Shown: positions 11,601 through 23,261, counted from the first letter of the stretch. The stretch: 64,000 nt of DNA from Ramazzottius varieornatus (GCA_001949185.1 BDGG01000001.1:3055324-3119323); one strand, 5' to 3'. The notes: a model not told the origin generated them from the sequence alone. Translations and numbers: made by a program.

Positions 11601-14448
11601 TTCAAACTGCGCACATTTGCTTGAGATATTGCTTGGTGCAGTTAGGTCATCTCCTCGTCTTGGGAGTCTTTCCTTCCCAAATTTCAACTATGCCCAAATA
11701 TTCCGGCGCAAATGACGACGGCTAACGATTCCGGCTAACTACGCCACTTCGGGTCAAGTTGTCAGTGAAGATTGTAAAGATGCCGGACTTATCAGATGTT
11801 AGTCCCTCGTCTTTCCATCTTGATTTTGCACACTTGACTTGCCCTCCCTATTTGTGCCGTTAGCCGATGTTGAGAACCCATCTCTCAATATTAATATGGA
11901 CAACAGCATGGTCACCGGAGATATGTATGTCAGCCATTATGTCTTTAATGGAGAAAAAGAAAGAAAACGGGTCAGAGAGGGACACGGAAAGAATTCCGCC
12001 GGTGTTTGGTGGTGAAAGGCAGTGAAGAGGAGACAATTCACAGTTGCCGATATGCTTCTTATTATATTCCTTCTTTCGTGCCGAGGAAGCCATCTCGCAT
12101 GCAGCTGGACGTCTCATTTATCTCAGTGTGCACAGAGGCCTTTGTTCTCCGCCATTCTTATTCTTTCTTTGTCATGCTTTGCATCGCTGCTAACTGTGAC
12201 GCTTCCTGCCTTTCACGAGATTTGATGACATTGACGGCCTATAATCTCCTCGCGCTTAATTGCCGACTCTTGTTGTAATCTTCCTTCATCAACACACCAG
12301 TAACTGTCCAACTAACCCGTAATCCCCACATATCATAATTTGCCAGTAGCCCATCCATAAAGGATGTTTTCATGGGAGAGAGGCATGCTGATGAGGGTCC
12401 CTGGAGAGCTACTTGTCCGACAAAATACGCAACGAAACTTTTCTAGCTTGATTATGATCAACGAACCCACTGCTTTCTGCCGGAGTAACTCAAGTCTCCT
12501 GGTACAGTTGGCCGAGATTACCGTTGCAGGTCAAAATGAGTTTACGGTATTAAACTGATTTGTTTAACTTGCTCATATCCGATAATTTTGTAATCGCTAA
12601 TAAAAATGGCAATCGGCGATTTATATCTACTGTAGTTCGAACTGCGATGTCGATGCCGGCCAGTATAAGGAGACGCAACTTTCAAAGCGAAAAGTATCTC
12701 CAGACTGATATGGAATCTGACAAGGAAGCATTACAGTGCGGATACAAAAATGGAATGACTATCAGATCGAAAATAATTTCAATCTACTCATGAAACCAGC
12801 CAGCTCTTTCATCATTTTAGTTTCCTTTTCCTCGATGAGCGACGCTATCTGTCAATGCAAGCTGTCTGCCGTCCAATTTCAGTATCCACTATTTTCTGTG
12901 AACTCTGTCGCTATTCATTAGAGCGGAAATACTAAATTCCATCCACTGCCGACTGTCATTCGCAACTTCTGGCGTCAGGGAAAGGATAGTTCGTGGTTCT
13001 ATTCAGAATGCCCGTGATCGACCGACGTCCACTTTTTTATCGACTGCAATCTACAGAGCCTGATACCAATAAATATAATGTTTGAAATTAGCAAGGTTTT
13101 CACTTCGGAGCATCTCATCATCTCTAGTGCTTGAAATACTGGTAGAATAATAACTCACGAGGATCTTCATGGGACGCTGGTGGATTGTTCACAGGGGAGT
13201 AAATCTTCGACAACGGGTATGCATTGATAGCAGACGCCGAAGTTGTAGATAAGCAACTGCCTTCGATACGAACTTATCGCTGGAATCGTGAGGGTAAAGA
13301 TCGTAAAGCTTCTGCGGTGAAACGTGGAAAGAAGCCGCGGAGTACCCAACCGACTTCGCTGAGGAGCTTGGAGGCAACAGAGCGACTGCGTTGACGTCCG
13401 CCATGTTTACTTCAGCTTGCTTTATGTTCAATTCTGTTTGCAAACGGATAGCGGTGTTGCTCTAAGTTAAGGTTTATACATAGTATTTCCCCGATCAAAC
13501 GGTTGGAGTTTGCGGGTGTCACAGTAAAACTCCGAGAAGGTCGCGGCTTGTCAAACGATTAAAGAGGGCTGTTGGGGATCTCAGGTCTAGGATAGCTTCG
13601 GTGGTCACTTGAAGAAGTTAGTCGCGCTGTGTGGTTAAGTGCGCTTCAATTGCGTCGACTCCCCACGTGCAGTTCTTGAAAGGAGGCTTGTTTTTATTGC
13701 TCAAGTTAAAGTTCAAATCCAAAATTATAGAGAAAATTTCTTTACTGATTGCTTTTCATCTCGAAGCTATTTTTTGAGTTATCTTTTGAGCCTGAACCAG
13801 TTTCTAAAGTATTTTGTCTTCATACAATAGAAAGATGATTCTGTTTCACGTCGCATTGACTGCTTTGATCATCTTCAGGCGTTCTACGATGCAACCAAAG
13901 AACAAAACTTGTTTGCCTGGCTTTTCCATCGAAAATAGCAAACGAGAACATGTTTCGTCTTTTCGGACATTGGTTACACTTGATGTGCGTTATTAACAGA
14001 TCTGGAGTGACGGATGCTTATCCGAGACCTTTTGCTTCTACCCCACGTAAAAAATCGTTCAACAGAAAAGCCATTAAAGATGTTGTTACTACTGATTCGA
14101 ATTAGCGCCCAATCAAGAGTTCAAAACAACCCCATTGAACTTCAGGACTGATTTGTGATTAGGCTTTATTTCGAATTCGATGATAAGGTTGGTTCCGCGT
14201 TGCACCAAGTTTCCTCCCCAAGCATCAATTGTAATGCTTTCTCGTAATCCGTCAAGAAGAAGGATTTGATGGATAGTTTTGGAAAGAAACATGGTACTAT
14301 TTGATATTTACAGATGGTAGGAACATGTGGTCATGTCATGAAGTGGACTTGATAAACTAATCTGAGCTAATTTAATTGCAGATCTGGATGCAACTACCAT
14401 TTCCCCTCTTCGGTCAACTTCCGACGCTAAACAGAACCTGAGGCGACG
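8638..14448. other. Gene-poor stretch of 5.8 kb
   Basis: No conserved coding frame found on either strand; the open frames are short, overlap on both strands and lack family motifs. A degenerate tRNA-like segment is noted at 10445-10505. A minus-strand frame at 13189-13443 looks protein-like but could not be built into a gene. The final 1-2 kb may hold regulatory sequence or a 5' UTR exon of the Ihog-type gene, but no site could be pinned down. Confidence 0.45.
10445..10505 (+). other. Degenerate tRNA-like segment (possible SINE head)
   Basis: TGGTTAGTGTAACGG resembles a Pol III A box, and GGATTCGACCC about 36 bp later resembles a B box with one inserted base. CAGGG and CCCTG around it can form a T-arm-like stem, but with a 6-base loop, and no proper acceptor stem closes. 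A functional tRNA is unlikely; a tRNA-derived relic is possible. Confidence 0.2.
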
Positions 14449-17400
14449 ATGGCCCAGGCTACACAAACGTTTTTTACCGGATCTTTTCCATGTTACATCT
14501 GGCTACTTCTCAAAACGATAACTTGCTTGGAAGCATCGAGATCATCAGTGCCTTCTTTTACCCTCCATCCTCAATCCCAGATACTCCTTACACGCGCGAG
14601 ACTGACGCTCAACTGCACTGTCAGCCTGGGCTCCGTGAGCGGAGATGGCCGGCAGCTGGACATTAGCAGTATAAAGTGGCTGTTGAACGGAAGTCGCTTG
14701 GACAGTGACCAGAAAGAGGGCGACATCCAGATCGATATGCAAAGCCCAAATCGTAATCAGACCGTCTTGATTATCGAGAAATTCCACAGCAGCAAAGATG
14801 GTGTTTACCAGTGCCTTGCCAAGTTCAACCATCCCGATTTGCCGGCAGAGCAAGAGATCAGTTTGCTTAGCTTGCCGGCCTCGGTGACTTCTGCCTGTAA
14901 GCAATATCTCATTACAAGCTCTCCATTTGAGACATCCCCAGTCAGGCTTATAAGCCTGTACAGTAGACCAAGGCTGTAAATTCAAACGGCCCTAGTTTTA
15001 TAAGCACGTTCACCAGGAGGACCGTAAACTTTGTTTGGGACAGACGACCTTTAATACTCAGGCAAGCTGAAAAACAATCCCGTACTGTTTTCGAATGGTG
15101 AAGAAGTTACACTGTAGAAGAATGGCAAGATTTAATCCTTAAGCTTGTAACGACTCTGCTTTACATTAACAGACTTCAGAAACCGAACAACGAGTGGGCC
15201 GTGTACGCATATCGCTTTTGTTCATTGCAGCCATGCCGAGAATGCGGAAGTCCCCCGACGTGATAGTGGAAGTGATGGAGAACCAAACTGCCGTCCTGTC
15301 TTGTGATATACCGGAAATGCATCCCGCACCGATCGTGTCGTTTCTAATGGAGAAAAATCCAAGCGTTAGGCTCCCTCATTTTTCCAACAAGTACTACACT
15401 TCCCAGCGGGGAAGTCTTCAGATCGGTCGTGTCACACACGAAGACGCTAGTCATTATCGGTGCTTGTATACCAATCCAGTGGGTGGCCACGAGAGAAAGT
15501 CACGCCAGCGCATCCATCTTAAAGTCGTCAAAACACCGAAAAATATGGCAGCAGCTCAGAAGCTCAAGTTACTGCCACCAGCGCCTCAATTCACTGTGCG
15601 TGCGCTGCCTGGGACTAATCTGACCCTCGAGTGCGCCGCGTCAGGCATTCCACCACCGGTAAGATAAAACGAACTCAGAAATTGGTGTAGCTCCACAAAT
15701 ACATATGTATACCGATGGCGCCTTATGGGTTATCTAAGAATACTGGATACAGTGTTGGAATTCATAATGACTGTTGGCTAAAGCTGGTGATCACATATTT
15801 TGTTTTAGGTCATAACCTGGGAACGGTATGGAGGATCCCTTCCGCCTACGCACGAGAGGATTCTGGGTAACCTGCGCATTGTGACCTTCCAGCAAAGCGA
15901 TGCGGGCACGTATGTCTGCAAGGCCACATCGGGTAGTGAAGTGGTCGAGTCGATCCGCAGCGTGGAACTCGCAGAAGCTCCCCGGTTCCTCAACGACACC
16001 GATGCTCAAGAAATGATACCGGTCTACTCCGGCGAGCCCTTCTCGTTACAATGTCCAGTAACCGGGAACCCACTCCCTTCGATCCAGTGGTTTCATAACG
16101 GACTACTGCTGCCAAGCGAGAACGATGCGACGTTCGATGTCGAGAACGCTGTCTCTTCGCACAGTGGATTGTACCAGTGCTTTGTGTCTTCGGTGTATGG
16201 AAGCATTTCTAGAACGTTCCAAGTAAGAGCGGGACTACAAACTACCACCACCTCAACTACCACGACCACTCCGACGACCACCGTAAGTCTCAACTGACTC
16301 AACTGACGCGCAAGCGACAGGTTACCCAGTACCCAGTTACGAACGAAGGAAATTGTTCAACACAGTAGGCTATCCAAGTTTTCCATTTGAACTGCTGCAC
16401 GCCCGATTAGTTTACCTGACGCAATAAATATTCACAAATCACGCGTAGCTCACTAATGTCTTAAATAATTTTTCAGACCACGACCAAGACAATAACGACT
16501 CCTACAACAACAACAACAACAACAACAACGGAAGCCACCACCACGTCGACGAAGCCCACTACTACCACTACTGAGCCAACAACCACAACCAACGAGGTAT
16601 TGACGTCGACTGCCACCGAGCCCTCGACCACGAGCACCATGACACCCGGCTTAGTACCGGTGATCTATCCGGAGCCCGAAGTAACCAACGCGGAGGTGCC
16701 ACCAAGCAGCACGGCAGAATCTCCCGGTGATCTGGATGAGGAAGAGGAGACAGGAGGGACAACTGCAGCGACAACTTTACTAGCGATGGAAGAAGACCCA
16801 TCGACCATAACTACGGCTGCCTTCACCGTCACGACCACGCCCATGTGGTTTGACGACGACGAAACTTCGCCGCCATCAGTGAACCCTCCGGTCACGGACG
16901 AATTTTCAGAGTTACCCGACTGGATGCCGGATGGAGTTTTGGATATTGATTATGAGCAGTACGTGAAGACCGCGGACAGTGCTGTAGATCAGAGAACGAC
17001 GAACCATCTGACCACCCGAAACACAACAACGACCACGCAAGAACCCGAAGTGGTAACCAAGAAGCCGAAGAAGGGAAAGAAGTACAATACAACACCGAGA
17101 ACCAGGCTGGACGAGTACGACGAAGAAGAGGATGAAGAGGAAGAGATTATGATCCCGCCCTCGCGCCCTGACGTCGAGAGGACAGCGGATAACTCGGTGA
17201 TGCTGAAATGGGAAGTGCCGCCGAATGACGGTCTGGAAATTTTGTACTTCAAAGTGCAGGTATGACTTCCGCATAACCCAAAAAACAGCCCAAAGAATTT
17301 TTTCCTGATAGGTGCGGAATATGGACACGCACAAAGACTGGAAGGCCGTGTCAGAGACCATACCGAACGATGCAAGGGAGTACCGGTACACGGACACGGA

Positions 17401-18970
17401 AGAAGGCGCCTCGTACCGTTTCCGCATTCTCGCTGTCTTTGTCAATAACGAAAGCAAGCCAGGGAAGAAATCGAAGAAAGTCAAGATTCCAAAACGTTCT
17501 GGCGGGGAAGAGAAGCACTTTAGTTCAGACGTTCCGAAAGTGACAGAGATCGGTCAAATTGGATTACATGTTGAGCGTATGGGCGAAGAACTATCAGTGG
17601 AGTCTCCTGCAAGGCATCCGGAAGTGGAGTTCAGTTCTTCGATAGAGCCTGAACCACCTGTGATCGTCCATGTGGAAAGCACCGCAAACACTTTGACAGT
17701 CCAGTGGACACCGCCGATGGACCCCGTCAAAGGCTACTATATCCATTACAAGGAACCTTCAATGAAAACTTTTACTCGTCTGCAAATTCGCGATACAAGC
17801 TCGAATGTTTACGTCATCGAAGGTCTACGACCAGCAACCCAATATGAGGTAAGTCTGGACCGAATTCTTTTTAAGCTCAGTTAACACCCCAAAGCTTCCG
17901 CTATCTTTGCAGGTGAAGATGCAAAGCTACACGGAGATACTCAGTGATTTCAGCGAGAAGTTCGACTACGCTACGCAGATTGCCGCAGTGGAGCCTTCTG
18001 TGGACCTGACTGATGATGGTCCGTCCAGCAACATGACCGGCGGCATGGATTCGCAGAACGTCGTTGTGCAAGAGACGCATGTAATCACGCTGAACTCCAT
18101 GACGGAGACCACCACCTATGGACCAAGCTTCATCTTCAACTTCGCTAACTCCACCCACAAGAGCACGCAGCTGCTGTACATCGTTCTGGGCTCCGTCGTT
18201 GGAGGACTGTTCCTCCTCGTGTTGATCTTTGCTGTGGTCTGTGCCTTCCGCCAAAAACATCTGAAGAAAAGTATGTTAGACCATCAATCGTACGGTCTAG
18301 TGTAAAGATTTGTACTGACGAATATAAAAATTGTTTGCAGAAAATATGGAGACAAGATTTAGGAACAGACTTAGGAGCAGCTCTCGAGAGTTCAATAAGG
18401 AACGGATGGCCACACTGCACACGCCGGCCTTCATGCACCCTGCCTTTTCTTCCAGTGTGGGACCGTACGTAAAGGGCCAAAGTGAAGCCGAGCTGGACGC
18501 AATGCGCCCTCTGTCGTCTCCCAAAGAACATGACAATGACAGCGAACCAGAAACGGAAAGTGTCGAGGTACGGTCCTTCCGGCAAATAATTTGGACTTCC
18601 TGGTCCAGCTGATATCAGTGCTGTATTTTTGCAGCGATCGGCTCCAAGGTCGAGGAAAGCCAGTCCTATGGACAATCATAGTCTCTACCACGACCCCAGT
18701 ATGAACACTTCTTGTGCTTGTTGGTTATAAGTATTGCACGAAATTGACCGGAACTTTATTTCAGACGAAAGTATCTACATGCCGGAAAGGACAACAGATA
18801 CCTTCCGAAGACCCTCCTCATGCGCTCCGAATGTGATTGCCGCGTGGAACGACGCTCATTCTGACTACAGCCGGACCAATACGATGCGAAGTGTGGACTA
18901 TGGCAGACTTCGGCAGCAGAAGCTCAGATCTCAGATCAATCCTCAAGCTCAACTGAACTACTACGAATGA
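14449..18970 (+). CDS. ihog: Ihog/CDON-family Hedgehog co-receptor-like protein (4 Ig, 2 FN3, TM)
   Basis: Nine exons join in frame: 14449-14896, 15231-15658, 15809-16282, 16477-17259, 17312-17848, 17913-18270, 18341-18567, 18635-18698, 18765-18970, giving 1174 residues. Order: signal-like N-terminus, four Ig domains (about 35-440; Cys and Trp cores with DxGxYxC endings such as DAGTYVC and DGVYQC), a Thr/Glu-rich stalk (441-675), FN3-1 (678-778), FN3-2 (824-905, with GYYIHYKEP and ATQYEVKMQ), one membrane helix (about 977-1002, [20 protein letters not shown]) and a 170-residue tail. Four Ig plus two FN3 plus TM is the Ihog/Boi plan; CDON/BOC have more domains. In flies these proteins bind Hedgehog through FN3-1 and act with Patched. 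The stalk is not typical. DCC/neogenin or Robo are less likely, having more FN3 domains. Confidence 0.78.
16504..16529 (+). repeat. ACA microsatellite coding poly-threonine
   Basis: A run of about eight ACA units at the start of exon 4 of the Ihog-type gene, read in frame as threonine. It lies in the Thr-rich stalk and is a likely site of length variation. Confidence 0.8.
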
Positions 18971-19248
18971 AACTCAACAATCTTTCTAGATATTTTCTGT
19001 ATCGTATTCGTACGGGGAACTTTTTTGTTATTTAATTACGGCTGACGGTGGTACAAGAAACCACCCACAGAAAACCAGTTTTTCCTAGCTTATGGTTCCA
19101 CTGTTTCTCTTGTGTTATTGTTGAATGTATTCTAGCCAACTCCGCAACAAGCGATGTATTGTCATGTGCACGACCAAACTTTTGTACCGAAGTCAGTTCT
19201 TGACTTCTTATTTATGCCATTTCATCATTAACGTTTTGGAATTTGCAG

Positions 19249-19301
19249 CGCAATCTATCAACAACAAAACCCAAAGCAAGAGCGAGAGCTCCACGCCTTG
19301 A
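19249..19301 (+). other. Possible alternative last exon of the Ihog-type gene, or its relic
   Basis: A good acceptor (gaatttgcag) ends at 19248. Joined to exon 8 in phase 1, it reads a 17-residue tail (TQSINNKTQSKSESSTP) to TGA, starting like normal exon 9 (NESIY versus TQSIN). Just beyond, CAGCTGAACTACTGCAAGTAA resembles the true 3' end of exon 9 (CAACTGAACTACTACGAATGA). This suggests a partial duplication of the last exon. Use in transcripts is unproven. Confidence 0.25.
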
Positions 19302-19306
19302 ATAAA
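19301..19306 (+). terminator. Candidate poly(A) signal of the Ihog-type gene
   Basis: AATAAA, 331 bp after the stop codon and about 80 bp before the end of the convergent secreted gene A. It is the only canonical hexamer close by on this strand. Confidence 0.4.
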
Positions 19307-19386
19307 GTTCAGCTGAACTACTGCAAGTAACACTCGAAGAAGCCAACTCAAAGAACCCAACGACCGGTATTTGAGCTCTTGGTCAA

Positions 19387-20381
19387 TTATTTTCCAATGA
19401 AAGGAATGAGTCGTCTAATAACACCACTGCTACCCGCTGTCTCGCGACACTGATCTTGCGGGATAAAGAACCATCTGTATTTCCAGATAATCCTACAAGA
19501 AAACCGCATAAAACATCTTCCTTGATGATTGTGGTATTGCATTCATCGGCCATGCATGTACCGTTCGCGCGAACTTACTTGTGACTTCCATTGTGACCAC
19601 TGCACACTTTCTCTTCGGACCACTTAGCTGACTGTTCATCTGCTGCAGGAGGATCGGTGGTAAAGATAAAGCAGGACCACCGGTCGATAGTGTCATCGGA
19701 TAGAACATCTAGAAGAGAAGCCCACGGTTAGGTAACGTCTTTTTGGCAACATGGGTTCGAGTGAAATACGAATGATCTTACCATTATCCATCGCCCGTAT
19801 GCGCACGTTCACTTTCTGCAAATACAGAATAGATAACCTCGACATTGCGCCAGGCACCGTGATTAAATTCATCCATCGAGAATCAAAGCCGAATTTACCC
19901 GCGTGCTGTGTCCGCAGACATCCTTGCTCAAGATCTTGTTGATATCGACACTCGAGCCTTTTCCCTCAAAGATCAGCGCATACCGGCTGTAGGGCACGGA
20001 ATCCTTCCCGGCGTCATTGTTCGGCGTTTGACTGCAAAATCAGAATTCTGCGTTCGTACCTGGATATTATATAAGCTGGTGCAGGCTGTATGATCGAGTA
20101 GAAACTTACTAGTCAATTGCAGCGGTGATCTTGGGGTCACAACTTCCGGGTATGAGATCGCATGGGAACCAGTTCTTCGTGGTACCGCGTGGGTTTTCTA
20201 GCCGTATTATGTTGGCTTCTATTCTGAAGTATCCTTGTACTTTGGGATATTTGGCCGTGTCGGAAAGGGATTGGCCCAGATCAATGAGACCTGGAATGGC
20301 TACAACCTCTGAGAAAATAACCGCGACGATAAGAAAGGTCAAAGATAATAAAATATCCATTTTTGAACGAAGCGGTAACAC
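19387..20381 (-). CDS. Secreted cysteine-containing protein A (tandem trio member, unknown family)
   Basis: Five exons join in frame on the minus strand: 20360-20110 (start MDILLSLTFLI; an ATG at 20381 is in frame and gives 7 more residues), 20031-19899, 19815-19782, 19708-19579, 19492-19387, giving 217 residues. A hydrophobic signal peptide ends near VVA; mature start is IPGLIDLGQSL. Conserved across the trio: YPxVQGYFR, NPRGTT, PCD, TPNND/GKDSVP, INK, SKDVC, a GHNGSHK motif and a C-terminal GSSGxIRRxIPFxGK. Six cysteines lie in the mature part. No membrane segment or catalytic motif. It carries all four introns seen in the trio, including one exon of only 34 nt. The alternating hydrophobic pattern suggests a beta-sandwich; a distant C2/MNNL-like fold is a guess. 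Function unknown. Confidence 0.8.
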
Positions 20382-21010
20382 AGCTGATGGAAGCTTTAAA
20401 ATTAGCTGGCCTCCGTTTCAAAGATGTAACGTAAATTTTGGTGGACTGGCTTTTATACCTCAAGCTTTGGCCGTCGTACAGGTAAGTCGAGGCCAGCTCA
20501 TCCGTTGTTGCCGCCGTTTTTTACCACCAATACCTGAACGGTGTAACACGTTTTTCCAGACCAGGTCGGTGTACTTTCTCAGTAACCATTGCAGAATTGC
20601 AGAGCCTGAAAGCATTTGTGTTGTACCTAGTGACTCATAAGGAAGTTCCAGGTAGTGAGTGCGCTTTCGAACACTTTCTCTGCGGATATTACGTACTTCA
20701 TCCAACAATACACCTTTGTTTGCTGATGTACCATAATTTTCACACTGTGAAAGTAAGGACTGTTACCGGTAGCAACTCTGCCGTACTGAGTTGAAAAACC
20801 CAGTTGTAACCTGATAGCCGATTTCGATCCCTAAGAAAGGTTCTTCAGCAGTTTATCGTCAACGGGCACTACGTGGTTAGAGGCGGGTATCGAGCAGAAG
20901 ACCGGTAAGCGAGTTTACAGAAAGCGCAGTCGTAGGATATAAACACAACCGCATGAGGTCGGAATTTACGAAGGACGAATAGTTTGGATTCGTCAGGGCC
21001 AAACATTCTT
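20382..21010. other. Spacer between secreted genes A and B
   Basis: About 630 bp holding the 5' flank of gene A and the 3' flank of gene B. Frames on both strands are open in places but lack conserved motifs and splice logic. No clear TATA box or repeat seen. Confidence 0.45.
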
Positions 21011-21813
21011 TCATTTTCCAATAAAGGGAATGATTCTTCTGATGATACCGCTACTTCCGGCTGTTTCTCGGCATTCGGCTTCCGGTATGAAGAACCAGCG
21101 GTACTTCCATATAATTTTGTGCGATCCGTTATGGCCCTCGCACGTCTGTTCGGCGGACCAGCTTGCGTTAGCTTCCTTATTCGCAGGAGGATCTGTCGTG
21201 TAGATGTAACACCGGAAGTCATCAATCAAATCGTCGGATAGAATGTCTGCAGTAAAGACGGAGCCATTGAGTGTGCCGACTTTAAACTATACAGTAGAAC
21301 GAGGTCCAGCTCACCTTTATCGATTGCGTGGACCCTAACGTTGATCTTCCTTGTACTTTTTCCGCAAATGTCTTTCGACACAATTTTATTAATCTCCACA
21401 TCGGCCAGCCGAGAACCATCGAAAACCTGTACGTATCTGCTGAAAGGCACAGAGTCCTTGCCCGCATCATTGTTCGGTGTCTCGCTATATATACAAAATT
21501 GATTCCAATTACTGCTAGCGTCTCTCCAGCAAGAACAGACAAATTCATAACGGACTTACTAGTCGATAGCCACTGTTATTCTCGGATCGCAGTATCCGGG
21601 TATGAGATCACAAGGCATGTAGTACCGGGTGGTTCCACGTGGGTTCTTCATCTGGATAATATTAGCTTCAACCCGGAAGTAGCCTTGGACTTCCGGATAT
21701 TTTTTATCGGACAACGACTGGCCAAGATCGATCAAGCCAGGGATAGCGAAACAACTCCGAATGAGTGCACTTAAGAGTGCAAAGATAAGGAAGGTTGCCC
21801 TGTCCAGATCCAT
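21011..21813 (-). CDS. Secreted cysteine-containing protein B (tandem trio member, unknown family)
   Basis: Three exons: 21813-21560, 21484-21315, 21246-21011, giving 219 residues. Signal peptide (MDLDRATFLIFALLSALIRS) followed by AIPGLIDLGQSL. It is the closest relative of protein A, with the same six mature cysteines: two around CDLIPGYC, one in SKDIC, one in DDFRC, one before GHNGSHK and one in the last 30 residues. Two introns present in A are precisely absent: the coding sequence runs straight through STRKIN and through GSHKIIW. Same strand as A and C with about 0.5-0.6 kb between genes, which points to tandem duplication. Probably a soluble extracellular protein. Function unknown. Confidence 0.82.
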
Positions 21814-22336
21814 CGTCCTTCGGGAACCAAGAAAAATACAGGAAGAAACTCAAAGATCCCGAAAGCGCGAATGTAGGAATATCTCACCAGATGCCTTGCG
21901 GAAATTTGACAAGAGTGCCTTTTACAGTTCTCATGAACCCGGTATACCTACTTTGCCCTCGAGCTCCTGCCTCTCGGCCGATCGTTCTGACGCGCGGTTC
22001 GCCAGACAGTCACTTCTGTGTGCGGCAGCTAAACAGTTCTGAAAGGTGGGCGTTTGACGTCAAACAAGATCGTCGTGCTTGGAACATTCGCATGACGCGC
22101 AAAAAGCAGTAGGAATGGAATAATAGAGTGACTTCCGCTATGAAATGTATACAATGCTGTATGCATACGACTAAAAATTCAACTCGTGGGCTGAATGAAG
22201 AAAACATCAAACTGGCCGAACTTGACGACTCCGAAAATTTTACAGAAATTTGGAGGGAAAAAGACATTTCGTGCATATTGTGTCAGTCTATTGGTTTGCA
22301 CTGACAAGTGTACATTAGGCGGAAGCAATGGATTTT
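21814..22336. other. Spacer between secreted genes B and C
   Basis: Contains the 5' flank of gene B, including the palindromic CRE-like site at 22052-22065, and the 3' flank of gene C. No coding frame supported. Confidence 0.45.
22052..22065. promoter_or_regulatory. Perfect CRE-like palindrome upstream of secreted gene B
   Basis: GTTTGACGTCAAAC is a perfect 14-bp palindrome with the core TGACGTCA, located about 240 bp upstream of the gene B start codon. A bZIP binding role is inferred from the motif alone; genes A and C show no equally clear site. Confidence 0.3.
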
Positions 22337-23261
22337 TTATCCTACGAAGGGAACGAATCGACTGATAATACCGCTGCTTCCGGAAGACGCTTGGCACTGC
22401 TCTCTTGGAATGAAGTACCACCGGTATTGCCAGCGAATCCTGTGAAATTATCTCCTTATCTGCACTGTCGCCAAAGAATGAAGCGCACTGAGTTAGCATA
22501 TCTTACTTGTGACTTCCGTTGTGACCGGAAGTGGTTTGTACAGGAGACCACATGGCTTGGGCTTGACTATCAGCGGGTCGGTTTGTCGTGTAGATGAAGC
22601 CACTCCAATGGTCAATGGTATTCTCCCCCACGAAGTCCCGATCCACTGCTCGGACTCTCAAGTTCAGTTTCTGTAATATGGTCGTATGTTATGTTTGTTA
22701 CTCAAACTAGTCGCCTGAAAGGGAAAGCAAGAAAAACGTCCTTACTCTGGTGGAATCGTTGCAGACATCTTTGGTGATGGTCTTGTTGATATTAACGCTA
22801 CTCGTACCAGAGCCATCGAAGATTTTCTCGTAATTGGTGTAAGGTACAGAGTCCTTCCCAAAGTCGTAGTTGGGCGTTTTCCTGTGGAGGTTGAAATAGA
22901 GGTTATAGTCAGAGCAGATCGCGGCTAGAACCAGGATGAATTTGCCCGGAGAAAAATTCGTCCCATGACAAGTATCTGACACGTATTGTCGGCTGTCGAC
23001 AACCTACCAGTCAATCACTGCGAACACTTGAGTGTCGCAAGCACCTGGCCTGGCAATATCGCAGGGAACCATATTACGGGTCGTTCCTCTTGGGTTCTCG
23101 AGAGACAGAATACGCGCTTCTACACGGAAATAACCTTGGATTAAGGGATAGGTTGTGGCATCTTTGGCATCTTGAGCCAGGTCGATCGGTCCTGGGATGG
23201 CGGATACCATGTGGGGTATTCCCGCCGTACAGAGAGCCAACAATCCGATGAATATAGCCAT
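22337..23261 (-). CDS. Secreted cysteine-containing protein C (tandem trio member, unknown family)
   Basis: Four exons: 23261-23008, 22881-22746, 22670-22507, 22439-22337, giving 218 residues. Signal peptide (MAIFIGLLALCTAGIPHMVS) then AIPGPIDLAQDAKD. It has the same block order as A and B (YFRVEARI, NPRGTT, PCD, GKDSVPYTNY, INKTITKDVC, GHNGSHK, IISRFVPFVG) but is the most divergent. Only four mature cysteines remain: the two that in A and B lie at WSC/FRC and just before GHNGSHK are both replaced, which suggests these two pair with each other in A and B. It lacks the third intron of A and keeps the others. Function unknown. Confidence 0.8.

Larger units (their letters stand above)
18971..19386. 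other. 3' UTR / convergent spacer
   Basis: The Ihog-type gene (+) and the first secreted gene (-) end toward each other across 416 bp. An AATAAA hexamer at 19301-19306, 330 bp after the stop, is the best poly(A) signal for the Ihog-type gene. It overlaps the possible alternative exon listed next. Confidence 0.5.

Noticed and set aside
13189-13443. Minus-strand frame of 84 codons with a protein-like MADVNAVALLPPSSS start, and a second readable frame just downstream
   Set aside because: No splice arrangement joined the two frames, no motif recognised; could be a gene remnant but not supported enough to annotate.
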